A stretch of DNA of 35,812 nucleotides from CAYXTI01 sp964468495. Lineage in GTDB: Bacteria; Pseudomonadota; Alphaproteobacteria; Rickettsiales; Rickettsiaceae. The stretch covers positions 1 to 35,812 of the forward strand of contig CAYXTI010000028.1 in the NCBI GenBank assembly GCA_964468495.1, written 5' to 3'. A program made the position numbers and the translations under genes. This document shows positions 6,841-16,088 of this stretch, piece after piece. Every line of letters starts with the position of its first letter. Position 1 is the first letter of the stretch. Below the pieces are notes generated by a model. That model was not told the origin of the DNA. It ran no database searches and worked only from the letters and a program-made list of their open reading frames with translations.

Positions 6841-7566
6841 ATGAATAATTTATTATCAGGTAAAGCACTTGTTACTGGAGCAACAGGAAGTATAGGTAGG
6901 GAGATAGTAAGATCTTTGCATGATCTTGGTATACATGTATGTATTAGTGGCAGTAATGAAGAGAAACTTAGGTCTCTAGGAGATGAGTTAAAAAGTAATT
7001 ATACTATAAAGTTGTGTGATTTAAGTAATAAACAAGATGTTTTAAAATTAGTATCTAGCATAGATGAGCTTGATATTATGGTTTGTAATGCAGGGATAGT
7101 TGAGGATTCACTTGCAATAAAAATGACAGAAGAGAGTTTTAATAAGGTTATAGACATTAACTTAAAGGCTAGTTTTATCTTAAATAGAGAAGCTATAAAG
7201 AAAATGATTCGGAGAAGGTACGGAAGGATAGTAAATATTTCTTCAGTAGTGGCAATATCTGGGAATGTTGGTCAAGCTAATTATTGTGCAGCAAAAGCTG
7301 GGTTAATAGGTATGAGTAAATCATTAGCATGCGAAGTAGCAAATAGAGGGATAACAGTAAATGTTGTTGCTCCAGGCTTTATACAATCTAATATGACTGA
7401 TTTTTTAAATCAAAAATATAAAGATAGAATAATAGAGAAAATTCCAATGAAAGTCTTAGGTCATCCTAGGGATGTAGCATATGCAGTAAAGTTCTTAGTA
7501 AATCCTTTATCATCTTATATAACTGGTCATACTTTGCATGTTAATGGAGGAATGTTAATGATATAG
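6841..7566 (+). CDS. fabG: 3-oxoacyl-ACP reductase FabG
   Basis: This is a short-chain dehydrogenase/reductase that reduces 3-oxoacyl-ACP to 3-hydroxyacyl-ACP with NADPH in type II fatty-acid synthesis. The glycine-rich cofactor motif is TGATGSIG (residues 13-20), the NAG motif is in VCNAGIV, and the active site is Ser135 (SSV) with Tyr148 and Lys152 (YCAAK). The length of 241 aa is normal. It is 53 bases after recA and is followed by acpP and fabF in the same direction, a common alphaproteobacterial order and probably one operon. Confidence 0.96.
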   Translation: MNNLLSGKALVTGATGSIGREIVRSLHDLGIHVCISGSNEEKLRSLGDELKSNYTIKLCDLSNKQDVLKLVSSIDELDIMVCNAGIVEDSLAIKMTEESFNKVIDINLKASFILNREAIKKMIRRRYGRIVNISSVVAISGNVGQANYCAAKAGLIGMSKSLACEVANRGITVNVVAPGFIQSNMTDFLNQKYKDRIIEKIPMKVLGHPRDVAYAVKFLVNPLSSYITGHTLHVNGGMLMI

Positions 7567-7678
7567 AGAACATATTAAATTTTTTAAATGAAGTATATTA
7601 AGCTAAATAGTAGTAGGTTTAAGTTAAACGATGAAATATAATATTTTTAATATTAAGATTTGATTAAGAGGTTTTATT

Positions 7679-7921
7679 ATGAGTGAGGATATAGAGCAAA
7701 GAATTATAAAAACTGTTGCTGAGACATTAAAAATAGAGGAGGGGAGAATTTTACCTGAATCTAAGTTTATAGATGATTTAGGAGCTGATAGTCTAGATTT
7801 AGTAGAATTAATGATGGCAATTGAAGCAGATTTTAGCTGTAGCATTCCAGATCAGGAAGCAAGTAAAATTACCAGTGTATCTGATGCTATAAGATATGTA
7901 AAAGAGAATGTTAAGGTATAG
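7679..7921 (+). CDS. acpP: Acyl carrier protein
   Basis: The 80-aa acidic four-helix carrier protein has the phosphopantetheine attachment site in GADSLDLVELMM, with Ser38 as the modified residue. It shuttles growing acyl chains among the Fab enzymes. AAGAGG upstream serves as ribosome binding site. It lies between fabG and fabF. Confidence 0.97.
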   Translation: MSEDIEQRIIKTVAETLKIEEGRILPESKFIDDLGADSLDLVELMMAIEADFSCSIPDQEASKITSVSDAIRYVKENVKV

Positions 7922-7977
7922 GAGGGTTAAAAAAAATATAAAGAAGTTTGTGTAAATATTACAATTAGGGCTTTAGT

Positions 7978-9216
7978 ATGGAACAAAGAAGGGTTGTAAT
8001 AACAGGTATAGGGTTAGTTACACCACTTGGGTTAAATGTAAAAGATAGTTGGCGTAGGATATTAGCAGGTGAGAGTGGGGTAAGATTAATAGATTGCTTT
8101 GATACATCAAATTTATTATCTAAAATTGCAGCTAGTATTAGTAATTTTAAAGCTGAGGATTATATTAGTTCTCGTGAAGCAAGAAAAATGGATAGATTTA
8201 TGCAGCTTGGGGTTGCGGCAGCATCTCAAGCTATAAAAGATTCTGAGTGGAGTCCTACTAGAGAAGAAGATTGTGATAGAACTGGGGTAATAATTGGAGC
8301 TGGTATAGGCGGGTTAAAGACAATAGAGGTTAATGCGTATAATTTATATAGTAATCCTCAATATAAAATTAATCCATACTATATACCTTCTACTGTAATT
8401 AATTTAGTTGGAGGACATGTTTCAGTACAATATAATTTTTCTGGTCCAAATAGCGCTATATCAACTTCATGTGCAACTGGATCTCACTCTATAGGTGATG
8501 CATCAAGAATAATCAAGTATGGTGATGCGGATGTTATGGTTGCTGGAGGGGTAGAAGCTCCTATCACTCCTACAGGAGTAGGAGGTTTTACAGCAGTAAA
8601 AGCATTAACTTCTAGGTATAATGATAATCCTACAGCAGCATCTAGACCATGGGATAAAGAAAGGAGTGGTTTTGTTATAGGAGAAGGCGCAGGAATAGTA
8701 GTGCTTGAGGAGTATAATCATGCTTTAAAACGAGGTGCAAAAATATATGCAGAACTTACTGGTTATGGGTTAACAGGTGATGCTAATCATATTACTACTC
8801 CGAATGGGAGAGGAGCATATAGATCAATGTTAAATGCTTTAAAGGATAGTAAGATTATGCCAGAACAAATAGATTATATTAATGCTCATGGAACTTCGAC
8901 TGTGATTGGAGATTTAGTAGAACTAAATGCTGTTCAAGAACTATTTCAGAATAATAAATTAGTTAAGATGTCATCTACTAAATCATCAATTGGTCATGCT
9001 CTTGGAGCTGCAGGAGGCATAGAAGCAATATTTACTTTACTATCAATACGAGATCAGGTTATTCCAGCTACTTTAAATTTATATAATCCTATTGATGAGG
9101 CTAAAATTGATTTAGTTGCTTTAAGACCAAAAGAGTGCAAAATTAATTATGCTATTTCTAATTCATTCGGTTTTGGCGGGACTAATGCTAGTTTAGTGTT
9201 TAAAAAGCATTTATAA
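7978..9216 (+). CDS. fabF: 3-oxoacyl-ACP synthase II (FabF)
   Basis: FabF condenses malonyl-ACP with acyl-ACP in fatty-acid elongation. The thiolase-fold catalytic triad is intact: Cys165 (STSCATGSH), His304 (NAHGTST) and His340 (SSIGHALGAAGG). The C-terminal NSFGFGGTNA signature is present. The length of 412 aa is typical. It is the last gene of the fabG-acpP-fabF set and converges with prmC, 31 bases away, with no clear terminator between them. Confidence 0.97.
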   Translation: MEQRRVVITGIGLVTPLGLNVKDSWRRILAGESGVRLIDCFDTSNLLSKIAASISNFKAEDYISSREARKMDRFMQLGVAAASQAIKDSEWSPTREEDCDRTGVIIGAGIGGLKTIEVNAYNLYSNPQYKINPYYIPSTVINLVGGHVSVQYNFSGPNSAISTSCATGSHSIGDASRIIKYGDADVMVAGGVEAPITPTGVGGFTAVKALTSRYNDNPTAASRPWDKERSGFVIGEGAGIVVLEEYNHALKRGAKIYAELTGYGLTGDANHITTPNGRGAYRSMLNALKDSKIMPEQIDYINAHGTSTVIGDLVELNAVQELFQNNKLVKMSSTKSSIGHALGAAGGIEAIFTLLSIRDQVIPATLNLYNPIDEAKIDLVALRPKECKINYAISNSFGFGGTNASLVFKKHL

Positions 9217-9247
9217 ATTAGTTTAGGTATATATATTTTATTTTTTG

Positions 9248-10126
9248 TTAAGTATCACTTGATATAAGTACTAGTACTCTAATATGCCCTTGTAAATCAT
9301 AATATGTAGATTGAATCGATAGATTTGATATTTTTTTTATAATATTAGCTATGGAGTGATATTGTGTAGGTCCTATTTCTAAAAATATTATTCCGTTATT
9401 TTTTAAAAATTGTTGTGCGCGGGATATTATTATTTTATAGTGATAAAGCCCTTGATCATAAGCATATAACGCGATTTTTGGTTCATGTAATATAGTTTCT
9501 AATGACATTAAATATTGTTCTTTTTCTATATTAATATATGGAGGGTTACTAACAATAAAGTCAAATTTTTTATTTGATAAATTACTATACCAATTACTAA
9601 ATATTAAATCTATTTTATGCTCTAAATTATAAGATTTTATATTTTTGTTAGCAACATCTAAACTTTTAGGACATATATCAAGAGCACATATATTGCTATT
9701 GATAATTTCTAAAGCTAAAGTGATTGCAATTATTCCACTTCCAGTTCCTAGATCTAGGATATCAACATTAGTATTATAGTAGTATTTATTATAAGTATTA
9801 ATTATAGTTTCAACTAAGAGTTCTGTTTCTGGTCTAGGTATTAATACATCTTTTGTAATAAAAAAATTTCTACTATAAAACTCCTTATATCCTAGTATGT
9901 ATGATATAGGTTCATAATTAAGGCGTCGTTTGATATATAGAAAAAATTGCTGTTGTAAATCTTGATTTATGTTAACATGATGATGTGTTAGTAAGTATTC
10001 TAATGGTTTATTCAATATTTTTGCTAATAATAACCTTCCTTCTAAGTAGCAAATTGATAGATCCTTTGCTTGGGAATTATGTTTTAATTGATCTACAGCG
10101 ATTCTTAATGCTTCTTGAATTTTCAT
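9248..10126 (-). CDS. prmC: Release factor glutamine methyltransferase
   Basis: PrmC N5-methylates the glutamine of the GGQ motif in peptide release factors RF1 and RF2 using S-adenosylmethionine. An N-terminal helical domain (residues 1-75) is followed by the Rossmann methyltransferase domain with IPRPETE (about 96-102), motif I DLGTGSG (125-131) and the substrate-glutamine-binding NPPY (194-197). The length (292 aa) is normal. It is 33 bases downstream of truA on the same strand, probably co-transcribed. Confidence 0.95.
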   Translation of the reverse strand: MKIQEALRIAVDQLKHNSQAKDLSICYLEGRLLLAKILNKPLEYLLTHHHVNINQDLQQQFFLYIKRRLNYEPISYILGYKEFYSRNFFITKDVLIPRPETELLVETIINTYNKYYYNTNVDILDLGTGSGIIAITLALEIINSNICALDICPKSLDVANKNIKSYNLEHKIDLIFSNWYSNLSNKKFDFIVSNPPYINIEKEQYLMSLETILHEPKIALYAYDQGLYHYKIIISRAQQFLKNNGIIFLEIGPTQYHSIANIIKKISNLSIQSTYYDLQGHIRVLVLISSDT

Positions 10127-10159
10127 AATTATTGAATATTACTAATATTTATTAGTGTT

Positions 10160-10933
10160 TTAATAATCTACTTTTAGTAAGTATAAGCCATAAGCAGGGG
10201 CAACAGGTCCAGAGTAGTAAGTATTATGTCTAGATAAGATATTTTTCATTTCTATAGGAGCTAACTTTTTTTTTCCTACTAGGATTAAGCTTCCTACAAT
10301 ATTACGGACCATATGGTGTAAAAATGATAAAGCTGATACATAGATATCAATATTATCGTCATTTTTAATAATCTTAATAGTATCTATTGTTTTTATAGCT
10401 GATAAAGCTTGACATTGATTTGATCTGAAAGCATTAAAATTATGTTTTCCAATTAAATGATTTGCTCCTTCTTTCATCAAATGAGTATTTAAACTATGGC
10501 GTATCCAATATTTTAAATAAGAATAAATAATATTTGCTCCTGGCCTATTTAGTATGTGATAAACATAATGTCTTTTTTTAGCAGATAGTCTTGCATCAAA
10601 ATTATTTTTTACAAGATCACAAGATATTACAGCAACCTTATGAGGTTTACAAAAATGATTAATTGCAGACATTATTTTTTTAGGTTGATAGATAATGTTT
10701 AAATCAAAATGACAAACTTGTCCATAAGCATTTACTCCAGAATCTGTACGTCCAGCAGCATAAAGTGTTATTTTTTCATTAGTGAACATATATATAGCAT
10801 TTTCTATTACTTCTTGTATTGATAAAGCTTCTGATTGCCTTTGCCATCCACAGAACCCAGTTCCGATATATTCAACAGTAATTTTATATCTTTGCGGGTA
10901 AATAGAGTATAGTTTTTGATTTTCTGTAGTCAT
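10160..10933 (-). CDS. truA: tRNA pseudouridine(38-40) synthase
   Basis: TruA makes pseudouridine at positions 38-40 of the tRNA anticodon stem-loop. The catalytic aspartate is Asp64 in the GRTDSGVNAYGQ motif; other family signatures are GFCGWQRQ, FDARLSAKKRHYVY and FLHHMVRNIVGSL. The 257-aa length is normal; the first 14 residues are a poorly conserved extension, so an internal start is possible, although no closer ATG is better placed. It is the first gene of a truA-prmC unit. Confidence 0.95.
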   Translation of the reverse strand: MTTENQKLYSIYPQRYKITVEYIGTGFCGWQRQSEALSIQEVIENAIYMFTNEKITLYAAGRTDSGVNAYGQVCHFDLNIIYQPKKIMSAINHFCKPHKVAVISCDLVKNNFDARLSAKKRHYVYHILNRPGANIIYSYLKYWIRHSLNTHLMKEGANHLIGKHNFNAFRSNQCQALSAIKTIDTIKIIKNDDNIDIYVSALSFLHHMVRNIVGSLILVGKKKLAPIEMKNILSRHNTYYSGPVAPAYGLYLLKVDY

Positions 10934-11276
10934 AATTATAGTTAATAAAAATAAATACTTAAAAATTGTTTCCTTGTTTATAAGGGTAGTGGATATTACT
11001 TAGGTGTTTTTTAATTATAGTTATTGGTATAATTAGTAATAAAATATAGATTTATATGTAAAAGAAAAGCTTTATCGTATAAAATAAAATGCTGGGTTTT
11101 ATATAAATTGATGATTTTAAGACTTTTTTGATGTTTGTTATATATAAAATTGTTTAATGTAGTGGTATTATATAAATTTATAAGTTTTTAAAAACTTGCT
11201 TATAGCTTAAATAATCTATATAACGATAATAGGGATATTGTTGAGTAGATGTCAGTTGCTGAGTTAATAGTTCTTA
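10934..11276. other. Intergenic between divergent truA and TlpA-like gene (343 bases)
   Basis: I see no gene here. The stretch must hold promoters for both directions. It contains a 16-base palindrome AAGTTTTTAAAAACTT (11182-11197), possibly regulatory or chance in such AT-rich DNA. Confidence 0.4.
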
Positions 11277-11909
11277 ATGAATATAATTATGATATGTAAT
11301 AGGTTATTGTATCAAAAAAAAATTTTATTTAATATTAGATCACTTGGTATCATTATCTTATTAGTGATTGTTATAAATTATATTAATGCATTTGCTAAGG
11401 AAGGTAGTATTGTTTTTCCAGACCCATATTTTCCACCTAATACCAGTTTCTTAGATGAAGATAATAAAAAGATTTTGTTAGAGCAGTTTGAGGGTAAAGT
11501 AGTACTGTTAGTGTTTTGGGCAAGCTGGAGCTCTACTTGTGAAAATGAAATATTAAGCTTAGATATATTACAAAAAGATTTTAGTAAACTGTCATTTGAA
11601 GTAGTATTATTGTCTCAGGATTATATAGCAATGGAAGAAGTTAAAAAATACTTACAATCTAGAGAAATAAAATATTTAAAGTGCTATTATGATTTGCATA
11701 ATCAATTATTTAAAGATATGAGAGTATCGGGGATACCTACTAGCTATCTTATAGGTAGTAATGGCAAGGTACAAATAATTTTTTATGGTCATACTAAATG
11801 GTATAGTGATGATATAAGAAATATAATTTTATCAAAAGTGATTATAGATGATGATTTCCCTAAGAATAGTGATTACCAAAGATTTTTAAGAGAAGTAAAA
11901 AAAACATAA
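11277..11909 (+). CDS. TlpA-like thioredoxin-fold protein with altered active site
   Basis: An N-terminal membrane anchor or signal segment (SLGIIILLVIVINYINAFA, about residues 24-42) precedes a TlpA/ResA-type thioredoxin domain (VVLLVFWASWSSTCENE, then GIPTSYLIGSNGKV with the cis-proline, and YGH). Such proteins reduce disulfides in the periplasm, for example in cytochrome maturation. The CxxC active site reads SSTC: the first, nucleophilic cysteine is serine, which should abolish normal dithiol exchange. It may be a thiol chaperone or binding protein, or may be losing function. It is 13 bases upstream of sppA and probably co-transcribed. Confidence 0.85.
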   Translation: MNIIMICNRLLYQKKILFNIRSLGIIILLVIVINYINAFAKEGSIVFPDPYFPPNTSFLDEDNKKILLEQFEGKVVLLVFWASWSSTCENEILSLDILQKDFSKLSFEVVLLSQDYIAMEEVKKYLQSREIKYLKCYYDLHNQLFKDMRVSGIPTSYLIGSNGKVQIIFYGHTKWYSDDIRNIILSKVIIDDDFPKNSDYQRFLREVKKT

Positions 11910-11922
11910 ATAATAAGTTGAT

Positions 11923-12852
11923 ATGAAAAAAATAAATAAAAATAATAGTTGTGTAACAGGTGCTAATAGTTCTAGTTTAAATAAACAAACCAAGCTTGAG
12001 CAAATATTATCATATTTACCTTTTTATAGTTTATATAATACAAAACCTGTAGTAGCTGTATTAAGGTTAGAAGGGATTATAGGGAAAGTTAGCCCTTTAA
12101 AATCTGGTATAAATTTAGCTTCTCTTAATCCTCTTATTGAAAAAGTATTTAAAATAGATAAGTTAGAGTCATTATGTTTATGTATAAATTCTCAAGGAGG
12201 TTCTCCAGTACAAGCTGAGTTGATTGCTAATAAAATTATAAATCTTGCAAAGCAGAAAAAAATACCGGTATATAGTTTTATAGAAGATATAGCTGCTTCG
12301 GGAGGATATTGGTTAGCGTGTGCAGGAGATCAAATATTTGCGAGTCGTAGCTCAATAATAGGTAGTATTGGAGTTATTTCAAGTGGTTTTGGCTTTCATC
12401 AAGCGATTGAAAAATTAGGTATTGAAAGAAGAGTATATGCTGAAGGAAAATTAAAATCAGTGTTAGATCCATTTCAACCAATTAAAAATTCTGATATAAA
12501 GATAATTAAAGCTTTACAAAAAAGTATTTATGAACATTTTGTAGATAGTATTAAAGAACGAAGAGCAGGAAAATTAACACAAAGTGATAATATATTATTT
12601 ACTGGAGAATTTTGGACTGGTCAAATTGCTGTTGATTTTGGTTTAATTGATGGAATTGATAATTTATATTCTTTTATTTATCGTAAATATAGAGATGAAG
12701 TAAAGATTGAATATATAACAGATAAGAAATCTTGGTTACATAAGAAAATAGGTATTAATAACTTTACAGCTGATTTTGCTCAAGAATTATCAAATAATCT
12801 TATATCAAAAATTGAAGAAAAATTAAGCGGAAGCCATTTAAAAATTAAATAA
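11923..12852 (+). CDS. sppA: Signal peptide peptidase SppA, S49 family
   Basis: This is the short (309 aa) single-domain SppA form. SppA is an inner-membrane serine protease with a Ser-Lys dyad that degrades cleaved signal peptides. The nucleophile lies in DIAASGGYWLA and the general-base lysine in EGKLKSVLDPF; the INSQGGSP motif and the SIIGSIGVISS strand are typical. No long N-terminal membrane helix is evident, only a moderately hydrophobic segment (ILSYLPFYSLY), so membrane attachment may be peripheral. It follows the TlpA-like gene by 13 bases. Confidence 0.92.
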   Translation: MKKINKNNSCVTGANSSSLNKQTKLEQILSYLPFYSLYNTKPVVAVLRLEGIIGKVSPLKSGINLASLNPLIEKVFKIDKLESLCLCINSQGGSPVQAELIANKIINLAKQKKIPVYSFIEDIAASGGYWLACAGDQIFASRSSIIGSIGVISSGFGFHQAIEKLGIERRVYAEGKLKSVLDPFQPIKNSDIKIIKALQKSIYEHFVDSIKERRAGKLTQSDNILFTGEFWTGQIAVDFGLIDGIDNLYSFIYRKYRDEVKIEYITDKKSWLHKKIGINNFTADFAQELSNNLISKIEEKLSGSHLKIK

Positions 12853-12890
12853 AAAGTGTGTTGATTACTATTTGAACGCTTTTGATATTT

Positions 12891-12906
12891 ATATATATAT
12901 ATATAT
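12891..12906. repeat. (AT)8 microsatellite
   Basis: Eight AT units lie between sppA and ampG. It is a slippage-prone simple repeat; no function is evident. Confidence 0.6.
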
Positions 12907-13039
12907 TAGAAAAATTAGTTCTTTTTAATTGTAAATGCTGTTTTTACATTATTATGTATTTGTAAAAATAGATCTCTTGGGGTATTTACTATTTTAGCTT
13001 TATAATCATATTTATTTATTTTATTATTATCATGCTTTT

Positions 13040-14326
13040 ATGATGCATTTTGATTCTTCAATCTTAAAATTAAAAGAAATAATTATTAATATATTTAATG
13101 TATTTATTAATAGTAATCAAAGACAAATATGTATTATATCTTTCTTTAGTGCTATTCCTTTAGTATTTATCTATGCTTTAATTTTTTCTTGGCTTGAAGA
13201 TGAAAATATAGATTTATCTTTAATTACTACATTTGGAGCGGCTAGAATTTTTTATTCTTTAAAATTTTTATGGTCTCCTTTTATTGATCAATTATCAATT
13301 CCACTACTAAGAGTTATAGGACATAAAAAGAGTTGGATGTTATTATGTACTATAATAATTTCTATTATATTTTTTTTAATAAGTAATATAAAACCTAAAG
13401 AGTATTTTTTTCAATTATATTTTTTAACAATGTTATTAGGTTTTTTATCTGCAACATTTGATATTCTTATTGATGCAATAAGAATAGAAACATTTTCTGG
13501 AAAACAACAGCCAATAGGAGTGGCTAGTAGTTTATTAGGTTATCGTATTGGGAATACTTTAGCTTTTGCTGGAGGTTTTTATATAGCAGATATATATAAC
13601 TGGAGGGTAACTTTTTTTTCATTGAGTGTAGTATTTTTTATCGCATCATGTTATGTATTATGTATGAAAGAAGAAAAATATGTAAAACTTAATTTTTCTC
13701 CTATTTCTATTCGTAGCTGGAAGTTATTAACAATTTATCCTTTTTATAATTTTTTTAAACGTAATTATTCTGTATTAATATTAATAGCAATAATTTTATT
13801 TAGATTAGGGGAATCCTTTTTAGGGATAGTAACAAATCCTTTTTTTCTGGAGCTAGGATTTAGTAAAAGTGAAATAGCTTTAGTAGTAAAAATTTTTGGT
13901 ATATTTACTACTGTTATTGGCACTTACTTAGGTATTTATATTGTAAATAAATTTGGTTATTTTAAAGGATTAATGATTAATGGAATAGCACAAAGTTTAA
14001 CTAATATTTTTTTTATATATCTTAATCATAAAGGTTATAATATTATTGTGTTTACTTTTATAATTATTCTTGAAAATACTACAACTAGTATGGGTAATGC
14101 AGCATTAATATCTTATTTGAGTTATTTATGTGATAAAAGATTTTTAGCCACTCAATATATATTTCTTAGTAGTGCTTCTGGATTAATTAACCATACTATA
14201 GTTATTTATGCAGGTTCATTAGTAAATTTTATGGGGTGGGATAAATATTTTGTTTTTACTATTATTCTTTCTATTCCAGGATTAGTAACATTATATTATT
14301 TAAATAAGAAAGTTAAATTATTATAA
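13040..14326 (+). CDS. ampG: AmpG-family MFS permease
   Basis: This 428-aa protein has about 12 membrane helices of the major facilitator type. AmpG imports anhydro-muropeptides released from peptidoglycan across the inner membrane. Family features include the early RIFYSLKFLWSPFIDQ segment (AmpG 'LKFLWAPLVDR'), GHKKSWM after helix 3, ATFDILIDAIRIE in helix 4-5 and YRIGNTLAFAGGFYIAD. Rickettsiales often carry several ampG-like paralogs, so the substrate may differ. Tandem ATGs at 13040 and 13043 make the exact start ambiguous. It converges with the flagellin-like gene across a bidirectional terminator. Confidence 0.9.
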   Translation: MMHFDSSILKLKEIIINIFNVFINSNQRQICIISFFSAIPLVFIYALIFSWLEDENIDLSLITTFGAARIFYSLKFLWSPFIDQLSIPLLRVIGHKKSWMLLCTIIISIIFFLISNIKPKEYFFQLYFLTMLLGFLSATFDILIDAIRIETFSGKQQPIGVASSLLGYRIGNTLAFAGGFYIADIYNWRVTFFSLSVVFFIASCYVLCMKEEKYVKLNFSPISIRSWKLLTIYPFYNFFKRNYSVLILIAIILFRLGESFLGIVTNPFFLELGFSKSEIALVVKIFGIFTTVIGTYLGIYIVNKFGYFKGLMINGIAQSLTNIFFIYLNHKGYNIIVFTFIIILENTTTSMGNAALISYLSYLCDKRFLATQYIFLSSASGLINHTIVIYAGSLVNFMGWDKYFVFTIILSIPGLVTLYYLNKKVKLL

Positions 14327-14427
14327 AATATTATGGTCATAGATTTATCTTATAATAATCTCTATTTTAATAGATAATTATATTTCTAATCAAATCTGAA
14401 TAATTAAGTTTTTATAACTTATTTTTA

Positions 14428-14459
14428 TAAAAAGAAGTGAATATGAATTCACTTCTTTT
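14428..14459. terminator. Bidirectional rho-independent terminator
   Basis: AAAAAGAAGTGAAT (14428-14441) pairs perfectly with ATTCACTTCTTTTT (14446-14459) around loop ATGA. The A-run and T-run on the two arms give a U-tract in both directions. It lies between the convergent ampG and flagellin-like genes and suits both. Confidence 0.85.
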
Positions 14460-14482
14460 TAAATAAAAAATATAATTTTTTA

Positions 14483-15856
14483 TTAACGCACTAGTATTGC
14501 TTGAGATAATGCTTCTTTTGTATTTTTTTCAATATTATGATTTGCTGTCATTGTTGGTATGATTGCTGATATTACCGTACGTAAAAGTTCGCCAATTATT
14601 AACGTAGCCTCAGATTCATTAATTTTCATTAAATTTTCATAAGATTGATTATAACCTGCTTGTAATGCTGCATTATTTTTTAGTTTCATTTGAAGATTAC
14701 TAATATCATTTTTATTAGTAGCTTGCCATTCTCTTATTGAGCTTAGAGCAGATTTTAATACGTCCTGAGTAATTGATCTATCATAGTTAGTATTTAAACT
14801 AAATTCATTATAATCTTTGAATAAATTTTTGAACTCATCCCGGTTATTGATATTAGCTCTTAGTATTTTATCAAAATCGCTTTTGTCAAGATCTATCCAA
14901 GTTTTATTGCTAGTTTTAATATAAGAAGAGATATTTGGTAGTAATTCTTCTCCCTTTTGACTTAAAATATCTTTATTTGCAAATAAAATTTTAATGAAAA
15001 CATTATCTTCCGCTATTTCTTCTATTTTAGCATCTAAACTTCCTTGGCTAGTAGTTAATGATGTTTTAGCTGTATTTAATGCTGATTCAGCAGATGATAT
15101 AGCACTATCATCATCACCTTTATTTTGGGCATTAGTTAAATTTATTTGAGCTTGATTTACTAATAATTGTTGATCATTTATTAATTCTTGGATTGCTACA
15201 ATATCTTCAGTGTAATATATATTATTATAAATATTAGAAATTATATTATCCTTTTTTAGTGTGGCATCATCTAATTTCTGTCTTGTATCATATGTAGGAG
15301 GCAGTAGTCCTATTATATTTTTATTTTTTTCAATCCAGCTATTAAAAATGGTAGTTATTGATGATCTAAATATTTTGTTATTATTAATTGGAATCATCGA
15401 GATTTCTACTTTTTCATTTTCTCCTGTTGATACTATTAATTTTTTGTCTAATTGATCTATAAAATGCAGTCTGTTATCAAAATTTGCATTTGTAGTTATT
15501 TGAATAATTCCTGTTATAATGTTATTAAGACTGTCTTGGGTTGATTTTATATTATTTTCAGATACAGAGCTTGAGCTAGCAACAATATCTAGTGCCGCAG
15601 TTAAAGGTTCAGCAATTTGTTCTGATAATGTTTTATCTCTATGTTCTAATATGTTCTGTACATATTGAGCATTAGTTTGTTGTCCTTTTAATAAGGATGC
15701 TTGATCATAAGAAGTATTAGCTATGAAGTTATTAACTGCTGATATATTTTCTCTTTTACTAGATACTAACTCTTGAGAAGTTATCTTAATATTATTTGTT
15801 GTTTTATCTAGATTTTTAACTAAAGATTGACTGAAACTCGGTAAAGTTGTTACCAT
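14483..15856 (-). CDS. Flagellin / FlgL-like protein
   Basis: The 457-aa protein has the flagellin layout. Its N-terminal helical region reads like the D0/D1 part (SLVKNLDKTTNNIKITSQELVSSKR, then DQASLLKGQQTNAQYVQNILEHRDKTL). A variable central region contains a Gln/Asn/Ser-rich coiled stretch. The C-terminal helical region (ISNLQMKLKNNAALQAGYNQ, INESEATLIIGELLRT) resembles the flagellin C-terminal D1/D0 helices. No signal peptide is present, as expected for flagellar export. The usual 'SSGLRINSA.DDAA' signature is degenerate, so it could be FlgL, a divergent flagellin or a flagellin-derived protein. It has a strong Shine-Dalgarno (AAGGAGAT) and its own terminator, suggesting a separately and strongly expressed gene. 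Confidence 0.6.
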   Translation of the reverse strand: MVTTLPSFSQSLVKNLDKTTNNIKITSQELVSSKRENISAVNNFIANTSYDQASLLKGQQTNAQYVQNILEHRDKTLSEQIAEPLTAALDIVASSSSVSENNIKSTQDSLNNIITGIIQITTNANFDNRLHFIDQLDKKLIVSTGENEKVEISMIPINNNKIFRSSITTIFNSWIEKNKNIIGLLPPTYDTRQKLDDATLKKDNIISNIYNNIYYTEDIVAIQELINDQQLLVNQAQINLTNAQNKGDDDSAISSAESALNTAKTSLTTSQGSLDAKIEEIAEDNVFIKILFANKDILSQKGEELLPNISSYIKTSNKTWIDLDKSDFDKILRANINNRDEFKNLFKDYNEFSLNTNYDRSITQDVLKSALSSIREWQATNKNDISNLQMKLKNNAALQAGYNQSYENLMKINESEATLIIGELLRTVISAIIPTMTANHNIEKNTKEALSQAILVR

Positions 15857-15958
15857 AAATTATCTCCTTATTAATGTTACAATGTTTTAAAAATTTTGAA
15901 ATATACAGGATTTATTGATATAGACTATAATAATAAAAACTACTTATAATAAATATTA

Positions 15959-15982
15959 AGATATTATATTAATATAATATCT
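15959..15982. promoter_or_regulatory. Perfect 24-base palindrome upstream of the flagellin-like gene
   Basis: AGATATTATATT is followed directly by its exact reverse complement AATATAATATCT. It lies 103-126 bases before the flagellin-like start codon, a reasonable operator position. All but four bases are A/T, so chance cannot be dismissed. Confidence 0.35.
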
Positions 15983-16088
15983 ATTAATAATTTTAGTAAC
16001 CTTTTTTTATTTAGTTTTAATACTATATATCTCTAAAATTAAGGGTAGCAAATTTTGGTTGTAATGTAAACTATTAAAATAATTTTAT

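Noticed and set aside
15261..15455. Plus-strand frame inside the flagellin-like gene
   Set aside because: It lies opposite a long, well-supported coding frame and has no ribosome binding site or family match.
14483..15856. Autotransporter or surface antigen as an alternative for the flagellin-like gene
   Set aside because: It lacks a signal peptide and any beta-barrel pattern; the helical termini fit flagellin-type proteins better.
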